A DNA stretch of 64,000 nt from NCBI RefSeq assembly GCF_016616235.1, contig NZ_CP067100.1:6321001-6385000 (forward strand). The letters run 5' to 3'. This stretch comes from Bradyrhizobium diazoefficiens (lineage in GTDB: Bacteria > Pseudomonadota > Alphaproteobacteria > Rhizobiales > Xanthobacteraceae). Each line of letters opens with the position of its first letter. The stretch's first letter is position 1. Under the pieces are notes generated by a model. It had not been told where the DNA came from. It saw only the letters and a program-made list of their open reading frames with translations, and did no database searches. The translations under genes were made by a program, and so were the position numbers. Of this stretch, positions 54,201 to 62,276 are shown one piece after another.

Positions 54201-57200
54201 TGTTCATCCTCCAGAATGCCTCGATCGAGGCGGCGCGTTTCGCCGGCCTATCGGCGCGACGGATCGAGATCGACCCAAAAGTCGCGCGCTTCGACATCAC
54301 GCTCGAACTTGTCGAGGCCGACGGCCGCTTCACCGGCTTCTTCGAATACGCCACCGATCTGTTCGACACGGCGACGATCGCAGGCATGGCAAACCAATTC
54401 AAAACCCTGCTCAAGGCCGCCATCGCCAGTCCGGAGCAGCGCATCTCGCGTCTGCCGCTTCTGACCGCGGCCGAATGCCGGCAGTTGCTGGCGCAAGGCC
54501 GCGGAGCTTCCGCCAACCTCACCCGGCGTGGCAATCTCTGCGAACGCTTCGACCGCCAGGCCAAGAAGACGCCGAACGCGATCGCGGTATCGGACGGCCA
54601 CGCCTCCCTGACCTATCGCGAGCTGGCCCAGCGCAGCCAGGCCGTCGCGCACTGGCTGACGCGCGAGGGCGTCGGGGCCGAGACAGTGGTTGCCCTGCTG
54701 GCCGAGCGCGGGCCCGACCTCATCGCCGCGATGATCGGCGTGCAGCGCGCGGGCGCGGCCTTCCTGAACCTCGATCCCGAGCAGCCGCTGGCGCGGCTTG
54801 CGACCATTTTGGGATCGAGCTGCGCCCAGGTGCTGCTGGCCGGCTGCGCGCAATCGCCAATGGTCGGAGCGCTGCTCGAACCGCTGGCCGGACGCATCCA
54901 TGTGGCCGAGCTCGAAGACGCAATCGCGCCAAGGGCGACCAAGCCCGCCCGCGCCGCGCGGCGCGAAGCTGCGAGCCTTGCCTATCTCATCTATACATCC
55001 GGCTCCTCCGGCGCCCCCAAGGGCGTCATGATCGAGCAGCGCGGGCTGTCGAACCATCTGGCCTCGCTGATCTCTGAGCTCCGCCTCTCGGCCAGGGACG
55101 TGATCGCGCAGACCGCGCCGCAGAGCTTTGTCATCTCGGTCTGGCAATGCCTCGCCGGCCCGATGGTCGGCGCGCGCGTTCACATCTGCGGCAACGAGGT
55201 CGTGAAGGACCCGATCCTGCTCGCGCGGGAGATCGCGCACGAGGGCATCACGGTGCTGGAGATCGTGCCATCGCTGCTGCGTGCGATCCTCGATCGCATG
55301 GACGAGCCGCATGTCCTGCGCGCCTTCGCGAAGCTGCGGCTCCTGATCTCGACCGGCGAGCCGCTGCCGGTCGAGCTCTGCCGGGCCTGGTTCGCCCGCT
55401 GCCCGAGAGTACCGCTGATCAACGCCTATGGCGCATCGGAATGTTCCGACGACGTCTCCTTGCATCGTCTGACCAAGGCGCCGACGACCACGACGAGCAA
55501 CGTTCCGGTCGGCGCGCCGCTGCCGAACACCCAAATCTACGTACTCGATGCAAACCTCCACCCGCAGCCGGTCGGCGTCGTCGGCGAGCTCTGCATCGCC
55601 GGCGCCGGCGTCGGCCGCGGTTATGTCAACGATCCCGCGCAAAGCCGGCAGCGCTTCCTGCCCGATCCGTTCGCCAGCAAGGCAGGCAGCCGGCTGTACC
55701 GGACCGGCGACCTCGCCCGCCGCCGCAGTGGCGGCACGATCGAGTGCCTCGGCCGCGCCGACCACCAGGTCAAGGTCCGCGGCTACCGAATCGAGCTCAA
55801 GGAGATCGAGACCGCGCTGGCCGAGCATCCTGACGTGCGCGCCGGCATCGTCGAGCCGCACCGCGAGGCGAGCGGCGATGTCAGGCTGATCGCCCATATC
55901 GTCGCAAAGCCCGGCACCCAGAGCAGCGCCAGCGAGCTGCGCGAGTTCCTGAAGAGCCGGTTGCCGGGCCATGCCGTCCCGTCCGCCTTCCTGTTCCTGG
56001 ATCAGGTACCGCTCAATGCCCATGGCAAGATCGACCGGTCGGCGCTGCTGGCACCCGCCCAGGTGGACGCGTCCGGGCCGGATGCGGCCGTGCCGGCGCG
56101 GCGCTTCACCGAAAAAGTGCTCTCCGACATCTGGATCGACCTGCTGAAGGTCGAGAGCCTTGGCGTCACCGATAATTTCTTCGACCTCGGCGGCCATTCG
56201 CTGCTGGCGGGCCAAGCGATGGCGCGCGTCGCCCGCGCGTTCGGCGTGTCGCTGCCGATCAAGACCATCTTCGAGGCGCCGACGATCGAAGAGCTCGCCC
56301 GGCGGGTGGATGAAGCCGCGGCGACGAAGCCAGCCAAGCCTGCCGCAAGCGTGCCGCGGTTGGGCGAGCAGGGACTTCCGGCAATCTCGATCGCGCAGGA
56401 TCAGATGCTGCGGATCGAGCGCAATCTGGCGGGACTGCCGCTGTTCAACCTGCCCTTTGCCTTCCGTCTCCAGGGCTCGCTCGATCCGGCCGCCCTGGTG
56501 CAGGCAATCGACGATATCGCAGCCCGGCACGAATCGCTGCGGACCATGTTCGGCTGGAACGGCGAGGAGCCGACCAGCAGCATCGTTCCACCCGGCGAGC
56601 TCCGCCCGGTGCTGACCGTCGAGACGATCGGCGACGGTCAACCGCACAATAAAAAGCGCCGCAAGGCCCTAGAGCTCAGGAAGATCGACCTCCTGATCGA
56701 ACAGGAGACGTATACTCCGATCGACACCACACAGGCGCCGCTAATGCGGGCGCGGTTGTTGCGGCTCCACGCCGAGGATCATGTGCTGCTGCTGACGCTG
56801 CATCATGCCGTCGTCGACGGCTGGTCGATCGGCGTGCTGTTCGAGGAATTGTCGCGCCGCTACGCGGCGCTGGCCGGATATCCGTCGGTGCCGCTACCGA
56901 GCCCGCCGCCGGCCTTCTCGGATGTTGCACGCTGGCAGCGCTGGTGGTGCGGCACCGACGCCGCCCGCCGCCAGGCCGCCGACTGGACCGAAAATCTGCG
57001 CGGCGCGGTCCCGCTCTTCGATGGCGAATCAAGCCCGGGCCCATCCACGGGGCATCATCCCGTCAGCCTCGATCGCGAGCTGATCGGGCGACTCGCGGCC
57101 TTTGCCAGCCAGCACAACGGCACCTTGTTCATGTGCCTTCTCACCGGTCTGAAGGTCCTGCTGCTGGCGCGAACCGGCCGCACCGACATCGCGGTCGCCA

Positions 57201-57724
57201 CCGCCATGGCCAATCGTGCCCAGCCCGACACCGATCGTATCCTCGGCCCGTTCGAGAACACGGTGATCGTCCGCACCACGATCACGCCCGATCTGCCGTT
57301 CGCGGCAGCTCTGGCCCGGGTGCGCCAGAGCGTGCTCGAGGCACATGCGCGGCAGGAGCTGCCGTTCAACATCCTGGCCGATCATCTGGAGCGGGAGGGC
57401 ATCGATCCGGCCGGCCTGCTTCAGGTCTATTTCACCCTACAAAATCCGCTGCGCCAGCCACTCGATCTGCCTGATCTGACGACAGCATCGATCGGCAACA
57501 TCGCGCGCGAAGGCCAGCCGGTGCTGCCGATCGATCAGACCTGGCTGTCGCTGATGCTCAAGGAGCGCCCGAGCGGAATCACGGGATCATTCAACTATAA
57601 GGGCGAACTGCTCGACGGTCATGTGGTCGGCGAGTGGATGGAGGATCTGGTCGCGCTGCTGGTCGCCGCCATCGCTCAGCCCAACGCGCCGCTCGGACGA
57701 TTGCTCGCGCGCAGGGCAGCGTGA
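51281..57724 (+). CDS. nonribosomal peptide synthetase, CoA-ligase-like starter-T-C-A-T-C
   Basis: A 2147-residue synthetase. Domains: acyl-CoA-ligase-like adenylation (about 20-520; LLTSGTAARPKMVPLTQ near residue 185, INRGGQKISPLE); carrier T1 (GADSLAV, Ser about 569); condensation C1 (HHLVTDGWS about 757); amino-acid adenylation A2 (YTSGSSGAPKGVMI about 1237, NAYGASECSDD, NAHGKIDR); carrier T2 (LGGHSLLA, Ser about 1640); terminal condensation C2 (HHAVVDGWS about 1841). No thioesterase or reductase ends the line, so C2 probably releases the product onto an amine or alcohol. The starter resembles the Pcs60/oxalyl-CoA-synthetase group. The specificity code read by eye for A2 is V-I-W-E-I-T-A-D-D-K. 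The ATG at 51281 has AAGGGA immediately in front; a TTG 6 bases later is an alternative. Confidence 0.95.
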   Translation: MALSDIASGAGEGSDGSGAETRTFAHIGGLLEHYARTTPAAPALLGPGRPALTYGGLNDRIRHLGRTLRGLGIGPADRIAVALPRGADSALVLIAVASSCACVPVNPDLTADELQRYFSELKLTALVTRADMNSPSRDVAKALDIAVIDFVPGPKDDLGGCEFAGPTVGPANGSGGSRADDDAFILLTSGTAARPKMVPLTQRNVCLSAHNAGRVLSLAPHDRLLNVLPLFHAHGLISGLLTALAAGSSVICTEGFDAASFFGWMRELRPTWYTAVPTIHRALLTATEANPDRVRSSSLRVIRSASASLAPAILNGLEAIFGVPVLETYGMTEAASQIAANPFELRKIGSVGRAAGPEIAIMDETGRALASGERGEIMLRGPNMSRGYYNDEAATQAAFRDGWFRTGDLGYLDADGYLFIVGRIKDVINRGGQKISPLEVEEVLLSHPAVLEAGVFAVPHPKLGENVAAVVVLRPNSEASSDQLRQFARKRLAAYKVPSLIRSVAALPKGASGKVKRNALVELIATAEDADEEQLPRNTLETQLAEIWAALLELPQVGIDQDVFALGADSLAVTQMRSRLRERFGVDFSFEDIFDCATVSALAARIETAASHRDAALPAWRQGTETDAPLSFQQQRMYVLSRLDPTHYNYNVVEVARLKGQVDVAALSAGLTAICARHEALRSVFIERQGEPAQRVLPSPSRFERIRLKPCPADKQAAVIRREALKLAQYKFDLAREPPLKVTLLSFDKSSHALVVNVHHLVTDGWSQRLFWEELAAHYAAARKANMAALPSPTFQYRDFALWQQSWAQTPAAKEQLDYWKTQLDGVTTLPLRTDRPRPQVWSGRGARHYLEFSRTLSGDIRALSQHQGVTPFMTLLAAFQCLLFRHTGHEDVATGSLIANRNQIESERLIGLFANTLILRNDFAGDPSFGEVLRRVRQVTLDAYRNQDLPIEQVLRALQVARRTDGNPLFRIMFILQNASIEAARFAGLSARRIEIDPKVARFDITLELVEADGRFTGFFEYATDLFDTATIAGMANQFKTLLKAAIASPEQRISRLPLLTAAECRQLLAQGRGASANLTRRGNLCERFDRQAKKTPNAIAVSDGHASLTYRELAQRSQAVAHWLTREGVGAETVVALLAERGPDLIAAMIGVQRAGAAFLNLDPEQPLARLATILGSSCAQVLLAGCAQSPMVGALLEPLAGRIHVAELEDAIAPRATKPARAARREAASLAYLIYTSGSSGAPKGVMIEQRGLSNHLASLISELRLSARDVIAQTAPQSFVISVWQCLAGPMVGARVHICGNEVVKDPILLAREIAHEGITVLEIVPSLLRAILDRMDEPHVLRAFAKLRLLISTGEPLPVELCRAWFARCPRVPLINAYGASECSDDVSLHRLTKAPTTTTSNVPVGAPLPNTQIYVLDANLHPQPVGVVGELCIAGAGVGRGYVNDPAQSRQRFLPDPFASKAGSRLYRTGDLARRRSGGTIECLGRADHQVKVRGYRIELKEIETALAEHPDVRAGIVEPHREASGDVRLIAHIVAKPGTQSSASELREFLKSRLPGHAVPSAFLFLDQVPLNAHGKIDRSALLAPAQVDASGPDAAVPARRFTEKVLSDIWIDLLKVESLGVTDNFFDLGGHSLLAGQAMARVARAFGVSLPIKTIFEAPTIEELARRVDEAAATKPAKPAASVPRLGEQGLPAISIAQDQMLRIERNLAGLPLFNLPFAFRLQGSLDPAALVQAIDDIAARHESLRTMFGWNGEEPTSSIVPPGELRPVLTVETIGDGQPHNKKRRKALELRKIDLLIEQETYTPIDTTQAPLMRARLLRLHAEDHVLLLTLHHAVVDGWSIGVLFEELSRRYAALAGYPSVPLPSPPPAFSDVARWQRWWCGTDAARRQAADWTENLRGAVPLFDGESSPGPSTGHHPVSLDRELIGRLAAFASQHNGTLFMCLLTGLKVLLLARTGRTDIAVATAMANRAQPDTDRILGPFENTVIVRTTITPDLPFAAALARVRQSVLEAHARQELPFNILADHLEREGIDPAGLLQVYFTLQNPLRQPLDLPDLTTASIGNIAREGQPVLPIDQTWLSLMLKERPSGITGSFNYKGELLDGHVVGEWMEDLVALLVAAIAQPNAPLGRLLARRAA

Positions 57725-57867
57725 GCCGCTGCACAGCACGGACGAATACGGGTTCACGCGCCAAAGCTGTGAGTGAGCAAGTTGCATCTTGATTATTTGG
57801 CGCGCGCCGCGCAAGATTATTCCCGTGTTTTGATTTGGACGATCATTTTCAACCGGGGGAGTGTGTT

Positions 57868-58035
57868 ATGGGTTTCATCAAATTTACCAAGGGTACCTCG
57901 CTGAGCGACAAGGACCGCAAGGCCCTGCAAAAGCTGCTGAACGACGAGCGCAAGAAGCTCCAGTCGGCGCTCAAGGATGTCGACACCAGCCTTTCGATGC
58001 TGGGCGGCGCGAAGAAAGCCAAGAAGAAGAAGTAA
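57868..58035 (+). CDS. 55-residue lysine-rich protein between NRPS and PPTase genes
   Basis: GGGGGAG lies about 9 bases upstream of the ATG, so translation is well supported. The protein has a short hydrophobic start (MGFIKFTKGTSLSDKD), an amphipathic helix (KALQKLLNDERKKLQSALKDVDTSLSMLGG) and an all-lysine/alanine end (AKKAKKKK). It has no Cys and no export signal. It follows the NRPS by 143 bases and precedes the PPTase by about 230. There is no recognised family. It might be a helper of the synthetase, as MbtH-like proteins are, although it lacks the MbtH motif. It may also be an unrelated nucleoid-type protein. Confidence 0.7.
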   Translation: MGFIKFTKGTSLSDKDRKALQKLLNDERKKLQSALKDVDTSLSMLGGAKKAKKKK

Positions 58036-58267
58036 GACTCGTCGGCCGGGACGCCGCACGAATCTTCAGGCTTCATATTCCGGACATGGGCCGCTCGCGC
58101 GTCGAGCTGGGGTCTCGCACAAGCTTGCGCCTGTAAACCGGCCTCCAAATCGACAAGAAATTGCCTGGGTGGACCGTTAGAAGCGGTCCGCTCGTTGATT
58201 CTTGCTCAGTTGATTCTTCCGTCAGGGCCGGAGACTTCGCCTCCGCCTGACGCCATGGGCCCAATTG

Positions 58268-58999
58268 ATGGCAGACGACAGAATTGAACTGTTTGTCGGA
58301 CTGATCGAGTCCATTGACGCGCCGGGCGCGGCCGATGCGTGCCGGCGCCTGCTCTCGGCCGACGAGCGGGTCCGCGCCGACCGCTTTGTGTTCGAGCGGC
58401 ATCGGCGGCAGTATATTTTCGCGCACGCGATGCTGCGGTTGGCGCTGTCCCAGGTCGCGCCCAACGTTGCGCCGTCGGACTGGTCGTTTGGCGCCGGCTG
58501 CTACGGGCGGCCGTACGTTGCGGCGCCCGCGACTTCAACCGCGCTGCATTTCAGTCTGTCGCATGCCGATGGCTGCGTCGCCTGCGTGGTGTCGGGTCAT
58601 GAGGCCGTCGGCGTCGACGTCGAAACCGTGTCGCGGCGGGTGGCGCCGCTGTCGACCGCGCTTCGCTTCTTTGCGCCGGAGGAGGTCGAAACCCTGCGCG
58701 GACTGCCGGAGCCCGCCGCGATCGAGCGCTTCTTCGACTACTGGACGCTCAAGGAGGCCTATCTGAAGGCCAGGGGTTTTGGGCTCAATCTGCCGCTCGA
58801 CGCCTTCGCGATGCAGATCTCGCGCGAGGCGATCGGGATCAGCTTCAAGCCCGATATCGCCGACGATCCGCGAGGCTGGCGCTTCTCGCTGTGCTCGCCG
58901 TCCCCCTCGCATCGCCTCGCGATCGCCGACGGCTCTCGTGCGGACGGCGGCCTTCCCATCGCCCGCAATGCCTGGCCGTTCCAGGAAGCGGCTGAATGA
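58268..58999 (+). CDS. 4'-phosphopantetheinyl transferase (Sfp-type)
   Basis: A 243-residue enzyme that attaches the phosphopantetheine arm of CoA to carrier domains. The two signature blocks are AVGVDVETVSRR (metal-binding Asp and Glu) and FFDYWTLKEAYLKARGFGL; the FSLSHADG CoA-binding segment is also present. Length and motifs fit the broad-specificity Sfp group. The ATG at 58268 is used; a TTG lies 3 bases earlier. Its end overlaps the monooxygenase start (ATGA). It very likely primes the two carrier domains of the adjacent synthetase. Confidence 0.94.
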   Translation: MADDRIELFVGLIESIDAPGAADACRRLLSADERVRADRFVFERHRRQYIFAHAMLRLALSQVAPNVAPSDWSFGAGCYGRPYVAAPATSTALHFSLSHADGCVACVVSGHEAVGVDVETVSRRVAPLSTALRFFAPEEVETLRGLPEPAAIERFFDYWTLKEAYLKARGFGLNLPLDAFAMQISREAIGISFKPDIADDPRGWRFSLCSPSPSHRLAIADGSRADGGLPIARNAWPFQEAAE

Positions 59000-59976
59000 C
59001 GCCGCCGCGGCTGCGCGTCTTTCCCGCGATCTCGCGCAACCGCGATCCTCAAAAATATGTCGGCGAGCTGATGCGCGTGGCGGAGTTCGCCGACTGCAAC
59101 GGCTTCGAGGGCATTTTGCTGTTCGAAGGCAACGACGTGTTCGTCGAGCCCTGGGCGATGGCCCAGCACATCCTGGCTGCGACGACACGGAGCTCGCCGC
59201 TGATCGCGGTCAATCCGGTCTACATGCACCCGTTCACGGCGGCAAAATTCGTCTCATCCTTTGCGCAGCTCTACGGCCGCAAGGTCTATCTCAACATGAT
59301 CACCGGGACCGCGGTCAGCGATTTGCAGGGGCTCGGCGACGACCAGCCGCATGCCGACCGCTATGTCAGGCTCGGCGAGTTCGTCGCGCTGATGCGCCAG
59401 TTGCTGGCAAGTCCGCGGCCAGTGAATATGGTGGGCCGGTTCTACCGCGCCAGCAACCTGCAGCTGCGTCCGCGCCTGCCGGCGGAGCTGATGCCGGAAT
59501 TTCTGATCGCAGGCCAGTCCGAGCCGGCGCAGCGCGTCGCGAAAGAGACCGGCTGCATCAAGATGCAGATGCTGCCGCCCGATCTCGACCGCGGCCTCGC
59601 TGTATCAGGCATGAATTTTGGCATCTTCGCTCGCGAGAGCCGTGAGGAGGCGCGGCAAGCGGCAAAGGCGCGCTTTCGCGACAACCCCGACGACCGCGAA
59701 TTGCTGGCGCTCACTGTGGAGAACAGCGATTCGGTGTGGAAGCAGCGGCTCTATGAGGGCCAGAGCGGCGAACTTCAGGAGAATGGCTATTGGCTGTTGC
59801 CGTTCCTGACCTTCCAGGCCGACTGCCCCTATCTCGTCGGCAGCTACGAGGAGATCGGCACCAGGCTGAAGCAGTTCGCGGCAAAGGGCCTGACCACTGT
59901 CATGCTCGACATGGTCGCGGACGAGACCGAGATGCAGCATGTCTGCAAGGCCCTCGCGGCGAGCGGGATGTTTTGA
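58996..59976 (+). CDS. luciferase-like (LLM class) flavin-dependent monooxygenase
   Basis: A 326-residue TIM-barrel enzyme of the bacterial-luciferase/alkanesulfonate-monooxygenase superfamily, which uses reduced FMN supplied by a partner. Blocks include LMRVAEFADCNGFEGILLFEGND, RSSPLIAVNPVYMHP, GRKVYLNMITGTAVSDLQGLGDD and FLIAGQSEPAQRVAKETG, as in SsuD-like proteins. It is translationally coupled to the PPTase. In the NRPS locus it probably oxidises the peptide product or a precursor (N-hydroxylation, oxidative cleavage or similar), but the reaction cannot be assigned. No flavin reductase is adjacent. Confidence 0.9.
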   Translation: MTPPRLRVFPAISRNRDPQKYVGELMRVAEFADCNGFEGILLFEGNDVFVEPWAMAQHILAATTRSSPLIAVNPVYMHPFTAAKFVSSFAQLYGRKVYLNMITGTAVSDLQGLGDDQPHADRYVRLGEFVALMRQLLASPRPVNMVGRFYRASNLQLRPRLPAELMPEFLIAGQSEPAQRVAKETGCIKMQMLPPDLDRGLAVSGMNFGIFARESREEARQAAKARFRDNPDDRELLALTVENSDSVWKQRLYEGQSGELQENGYWLLPFLTFQADCPYLVGSYEEIGTRLKQFAAKGLTTVMLDMVADETEMQHVCKALAASGMF

Positions 59977-59980
59977 GGTC

Positions 59981-60115
59981 CTCTCCCTCTCCCTCTCCCC
60001 CTCCCTCTCCCCGCTTGCGGGGAGAGGGTCGGGGTGAGGGGGACTCTCCGCGAGGACGGTGGCAGTTGGACTCGCGGAGACTCCCCCTCACCTGGAATTT
60101 GCTTGCGCAAATTCC
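59981..60115. repeat. mosaic palindromic repeat of three hairpins with polypyrimidine leader
   Basis: A CTCTCC-rich tract (59981-60012) runs into an 11-bp stem hairpin (60003-60013/60018-60028, loop CTTG). A long inverted repeat follows with 22-base arms at 60033-60054 and 60071-60092 and a single mismatch. A third 8-bp hairpin (GGAATTTG/CAAATTCC, 60094-60115) comes last. It lies between convergent genes. Elements of this wording are recurrent in Bradyrhizobium intergenic DNA (recognised, not searched). Confidence 0.75.
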
Positions 60116-60174
60116 GGCCTCTCTCTGCGCGCGGGGAGGGGCGAAGTTCGGCGCATGCGAAGAGAGGCGAACAA

Positions 60175-61200
60175 TCACCTTGCCTCTTCGAACCCCGCCA
60201 GCACCGCGGTCAGGTTGGCGCCCAGGATGTCCGAGAGATAGCCGCCCTCCTGCACGAACACAGTCGGCAGGCCCAGCTTTGCGATGGCTTGGCCGATGCG
60301 GCGGAAGCCAGGCGTGGTGACGGCCAATCCCTTCAGCGGATCGTGCTCGGAGGCATCGAGGCCGAGCGCGATGACGAGGGCGCCGGGCGCAAAGGACTCG
60401 ATCGCCTTGCGCGCGACGTCCATCGCCTGGATGTAGCCCTCATCGCCGGTGCCGATGGGAAGCGGAATGTTCAGATTGGTGCCGAGGCCGGGTCCTTCGC
60501 CGCGCTCATGCGCGTAGCCCCAAACGTACGGATAGTAGGCGACCGGATCGGCATGGATCGAAATCGTGTAGATGTCCGGCCGCGCGTAGAAGATGCCCTG
60601 CGTGCCGTTGCCGTGATGCACGTCGACATCGAGGATGACGACGCGCTCATGCATCTGCCGCAGATGCGCGGCGGCGATCGCGCTGTTGTTGAGGAAGCAG
60701 AAGCCGCCGGCCATGTCGCGATAGGCGTGATGACCGGGCGGACGGCAGAGCGCATAGACCGCATCCTCGCCGTCCATCACCATCTGCGCCGCAGTGACCG
60801 CAACATCCGTCGCAGCGCAGGCCGCGGCCCAGGTGCCGGGGCCAATCGGCGCTGCGGTGTCGGCGGTGTGCCAGCCGAGCTTGCCGACGATATGGGTCGG
60901 ATAGGTCGCGGCATGGCGCACGGGATGGATGTTGCCGATCATCTCCGGACCGGAATCGCCGAGCGCCGTCCAGGCATCCCAGGCCTCGCTCAGGAACGAC
61001 AGATATTCCGGACTGTGGATGCGCGCCCGAGGCCCCTGCCCGAACGTGGTCGGCTCGACCAGTTGATGCTTGCCGTCCTTCAGCCCTTTGAGCAGGCGAT
61101 CGGCGCGCTCGGGCTGCTCGGTGGTGCGCTTGACGACGCCGCGAACCAGGAAGAATTGCGGATCGTGGCTGCGGTGCAGTTCGGTATGGACGGCTTTCAC
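60175..61200 (-). CDS. histone deacetylase-superfamily acetylpolyamine amidohydrolase
   Basis: A 341-residue zinc hydrolase of the arginase/deacetylase fold. It has PPGHHAYRDMAGGFCFLNN (tandem His), ILDVDVHHGNGTQGIFYARPD (zinc ligands) and ALGLDASEHDPLKGL. The opening MKAVHTELHRSHDP, then QPERADRLL, is characteristic of bacterial acetylpolyamine amidohydrolases, which release acetate from N-acetylputrescine or related polyamines. It converges with the NRPS locus. A connection to an amine used by the terminal condensation domain is an untested idea. Confidence 0.9.
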   Translation of the reverse strand: MKAVHTELHRSHDPQFFLVRGVVKRTTEQPERADRLLKGLKDGKHQLVEPTTFGQGPRARIHSPEYLSFLSEAWDAWTALGDSGPEMIGNIHPVRHAATYPTHIVGKLGWHTADTAAPIGPGTWAAACAATDVAVTAAQMVMDGEDAVYALCRPPGHHAYRDMAGGFCFLNNSAIAAAHLRQMHERVVILDVDVHHGNGTQGIFYARPDIYTISIHADPVAYYPYVWGYAHERGEGPGLGTNLNIPLPIGTGDEGYIQAMDVARKAIESFAPGALVIALGLDASEHDPLKGLAVTTPGFRRIGQAIAKLGLPTVFVQEGGYLSDILGANLTAVLAGFEEAR

Positions 61201-61334
61201 TCAAACACTCCGTGGCGTGCGCTCGTGGAATAGTGCCACAGACGTCTTGATGCCTGCGGCGGCCCGATGCAAGCAAGAAGAATGTCGTCTCTCATCGTGC
61301 CGCTCTGCACCGGAAGCAGAACGCGTTCGATGCC

Positions 61335-62276
61335 CTAGCATTGACCGCGCTGAAGGCAGTGCTCGCGGCCGGGCTGGTCGGTGCGGAAGGACTCGATGAA
61401 GCCGCCCTGGCGCTGGGTGACGAACACGGTCTTGCCGTCGCTGCCGCCGAAGGCGAGGTTGGTCGGCTCCTTGCCCTTCAGCGCGATCTCGCGCTCGACC
61501 GCGCCATTGGGCTTCATCAGCGCAATTGCGCCCTTGAGAATGCGCGCGACGTAGAGACGGCCGGCAACGTCGGTGCGCAGACCGTCGACGGTGTCGGGCT
61601 GGAACGCCTTGACGAGTTTTGCGCCGGTGAGCTCGTTGCCGTTGATACCATAGGACCAGATCTGGCCGTTGCTGGATTCCCCGACATAGAGCGTCTTGCC
61701 GTCAGGGCTGAGATCGATGCCATTGGTGGTGCCCATCGCGCGCGTTGCCGACATCACCTGTCCCTGCACCGATCCGTCGGCGGCCTTTGCGATCCGCCAG
61801 ATGTGGCCTTCCCTGCCCTTCCAGTTCGGATCGCTCGCATAGATCGTGCCGTCGCGGGCGACCGTGATGTCGTTGGGCTGGTTCATCTCGTCGGAATGAA
61901 ACCAGACCGCGGGCTCGATGGTGCCCTTCGGGATCGCAAAGATGTTGTGCTTCTTGTAATCGGCGATGAACATGGTGCCGTCGCGCGCGAAGCGGATGGC
62001 GTTGCCGACGCTGCCCTCGGGCAGCGCCGTGAACGGCTCCGACGCCGCGCCGCCCGCAGGCAGCCGGCCGATGGTGCCGGGCTTGCCGAGATTGACCACA
62101 AAGAGATTGCCGTCGAGATCGGCGGCGGGCCCTTCGATGCCAAAAGTGTATTCGCCGGCCGGCGTCACCTGCACGCTTTCGAACAGCCTGGTTTCAGCTT
62201 GAGCCGTCGTCGTCGCGATGACGATAAAAACGCTACTGCACAGGCACCAGAAATTCCCGCCGGATGTAATAGCCAT
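61335..62276 (-). CDS. exported SMP-30/gluconolactonase-like beta-propeller protein
   Basis: A 313-residue protein with a signal peptide (WCLCSSVFIVIATTTAQA) and a six-bladed propeller pattern. Repeated blade motifs are FGIEGPAADLDGNLFVVN, IRFARDGTMFIADYKKHNI, QPNDITVARDGTIYASDP and GTTNGIDLSPDGKTLYVGES. The acidic and Asn residues of the metal site are placed as in SMP-30 lactonases. It probably hydrolyses a sugar lactone in the periplasm. Its start overlaps the upstream dehydrogenase gene by 44 bases, so the two are co-transcribed: one could form a lactone and this one open it. Confidence 0.87.
   Translation of the reverse strand: MAITSGGNFWCLCSSVFIVIATTTAQAETRLFESVQVTPAGEYTFGIEGPAADLDGNLFVVNLGKPGTIGRLPAGGAASEPFTALPEGSVGNAIRFARDGTMFIADYKKHNIFAIPKGTIEPAVWFHSDEMNQPNDITVARDGTIYASDPNWKGREGHIWRIAKAADGSVQGQVMSATRAMGTTNGIDLSPDGKTLYVGESSNGQIWSYGINGNELTGAKLVKAFQPDTVDGLRTDVAGRLYVARILKGAIALMKPNGAVEREIALKGKEPTNLAFGGSDGKTVFVTQRQGGFIESFRTDQPGREHCLQRGQC

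Noticed and set aside
54248-56647. Minus-strand frame of 799 codons inside the NRPS
   Set aside because: It is antisense to the A2-T2-C2 domains and has no recognisable content.
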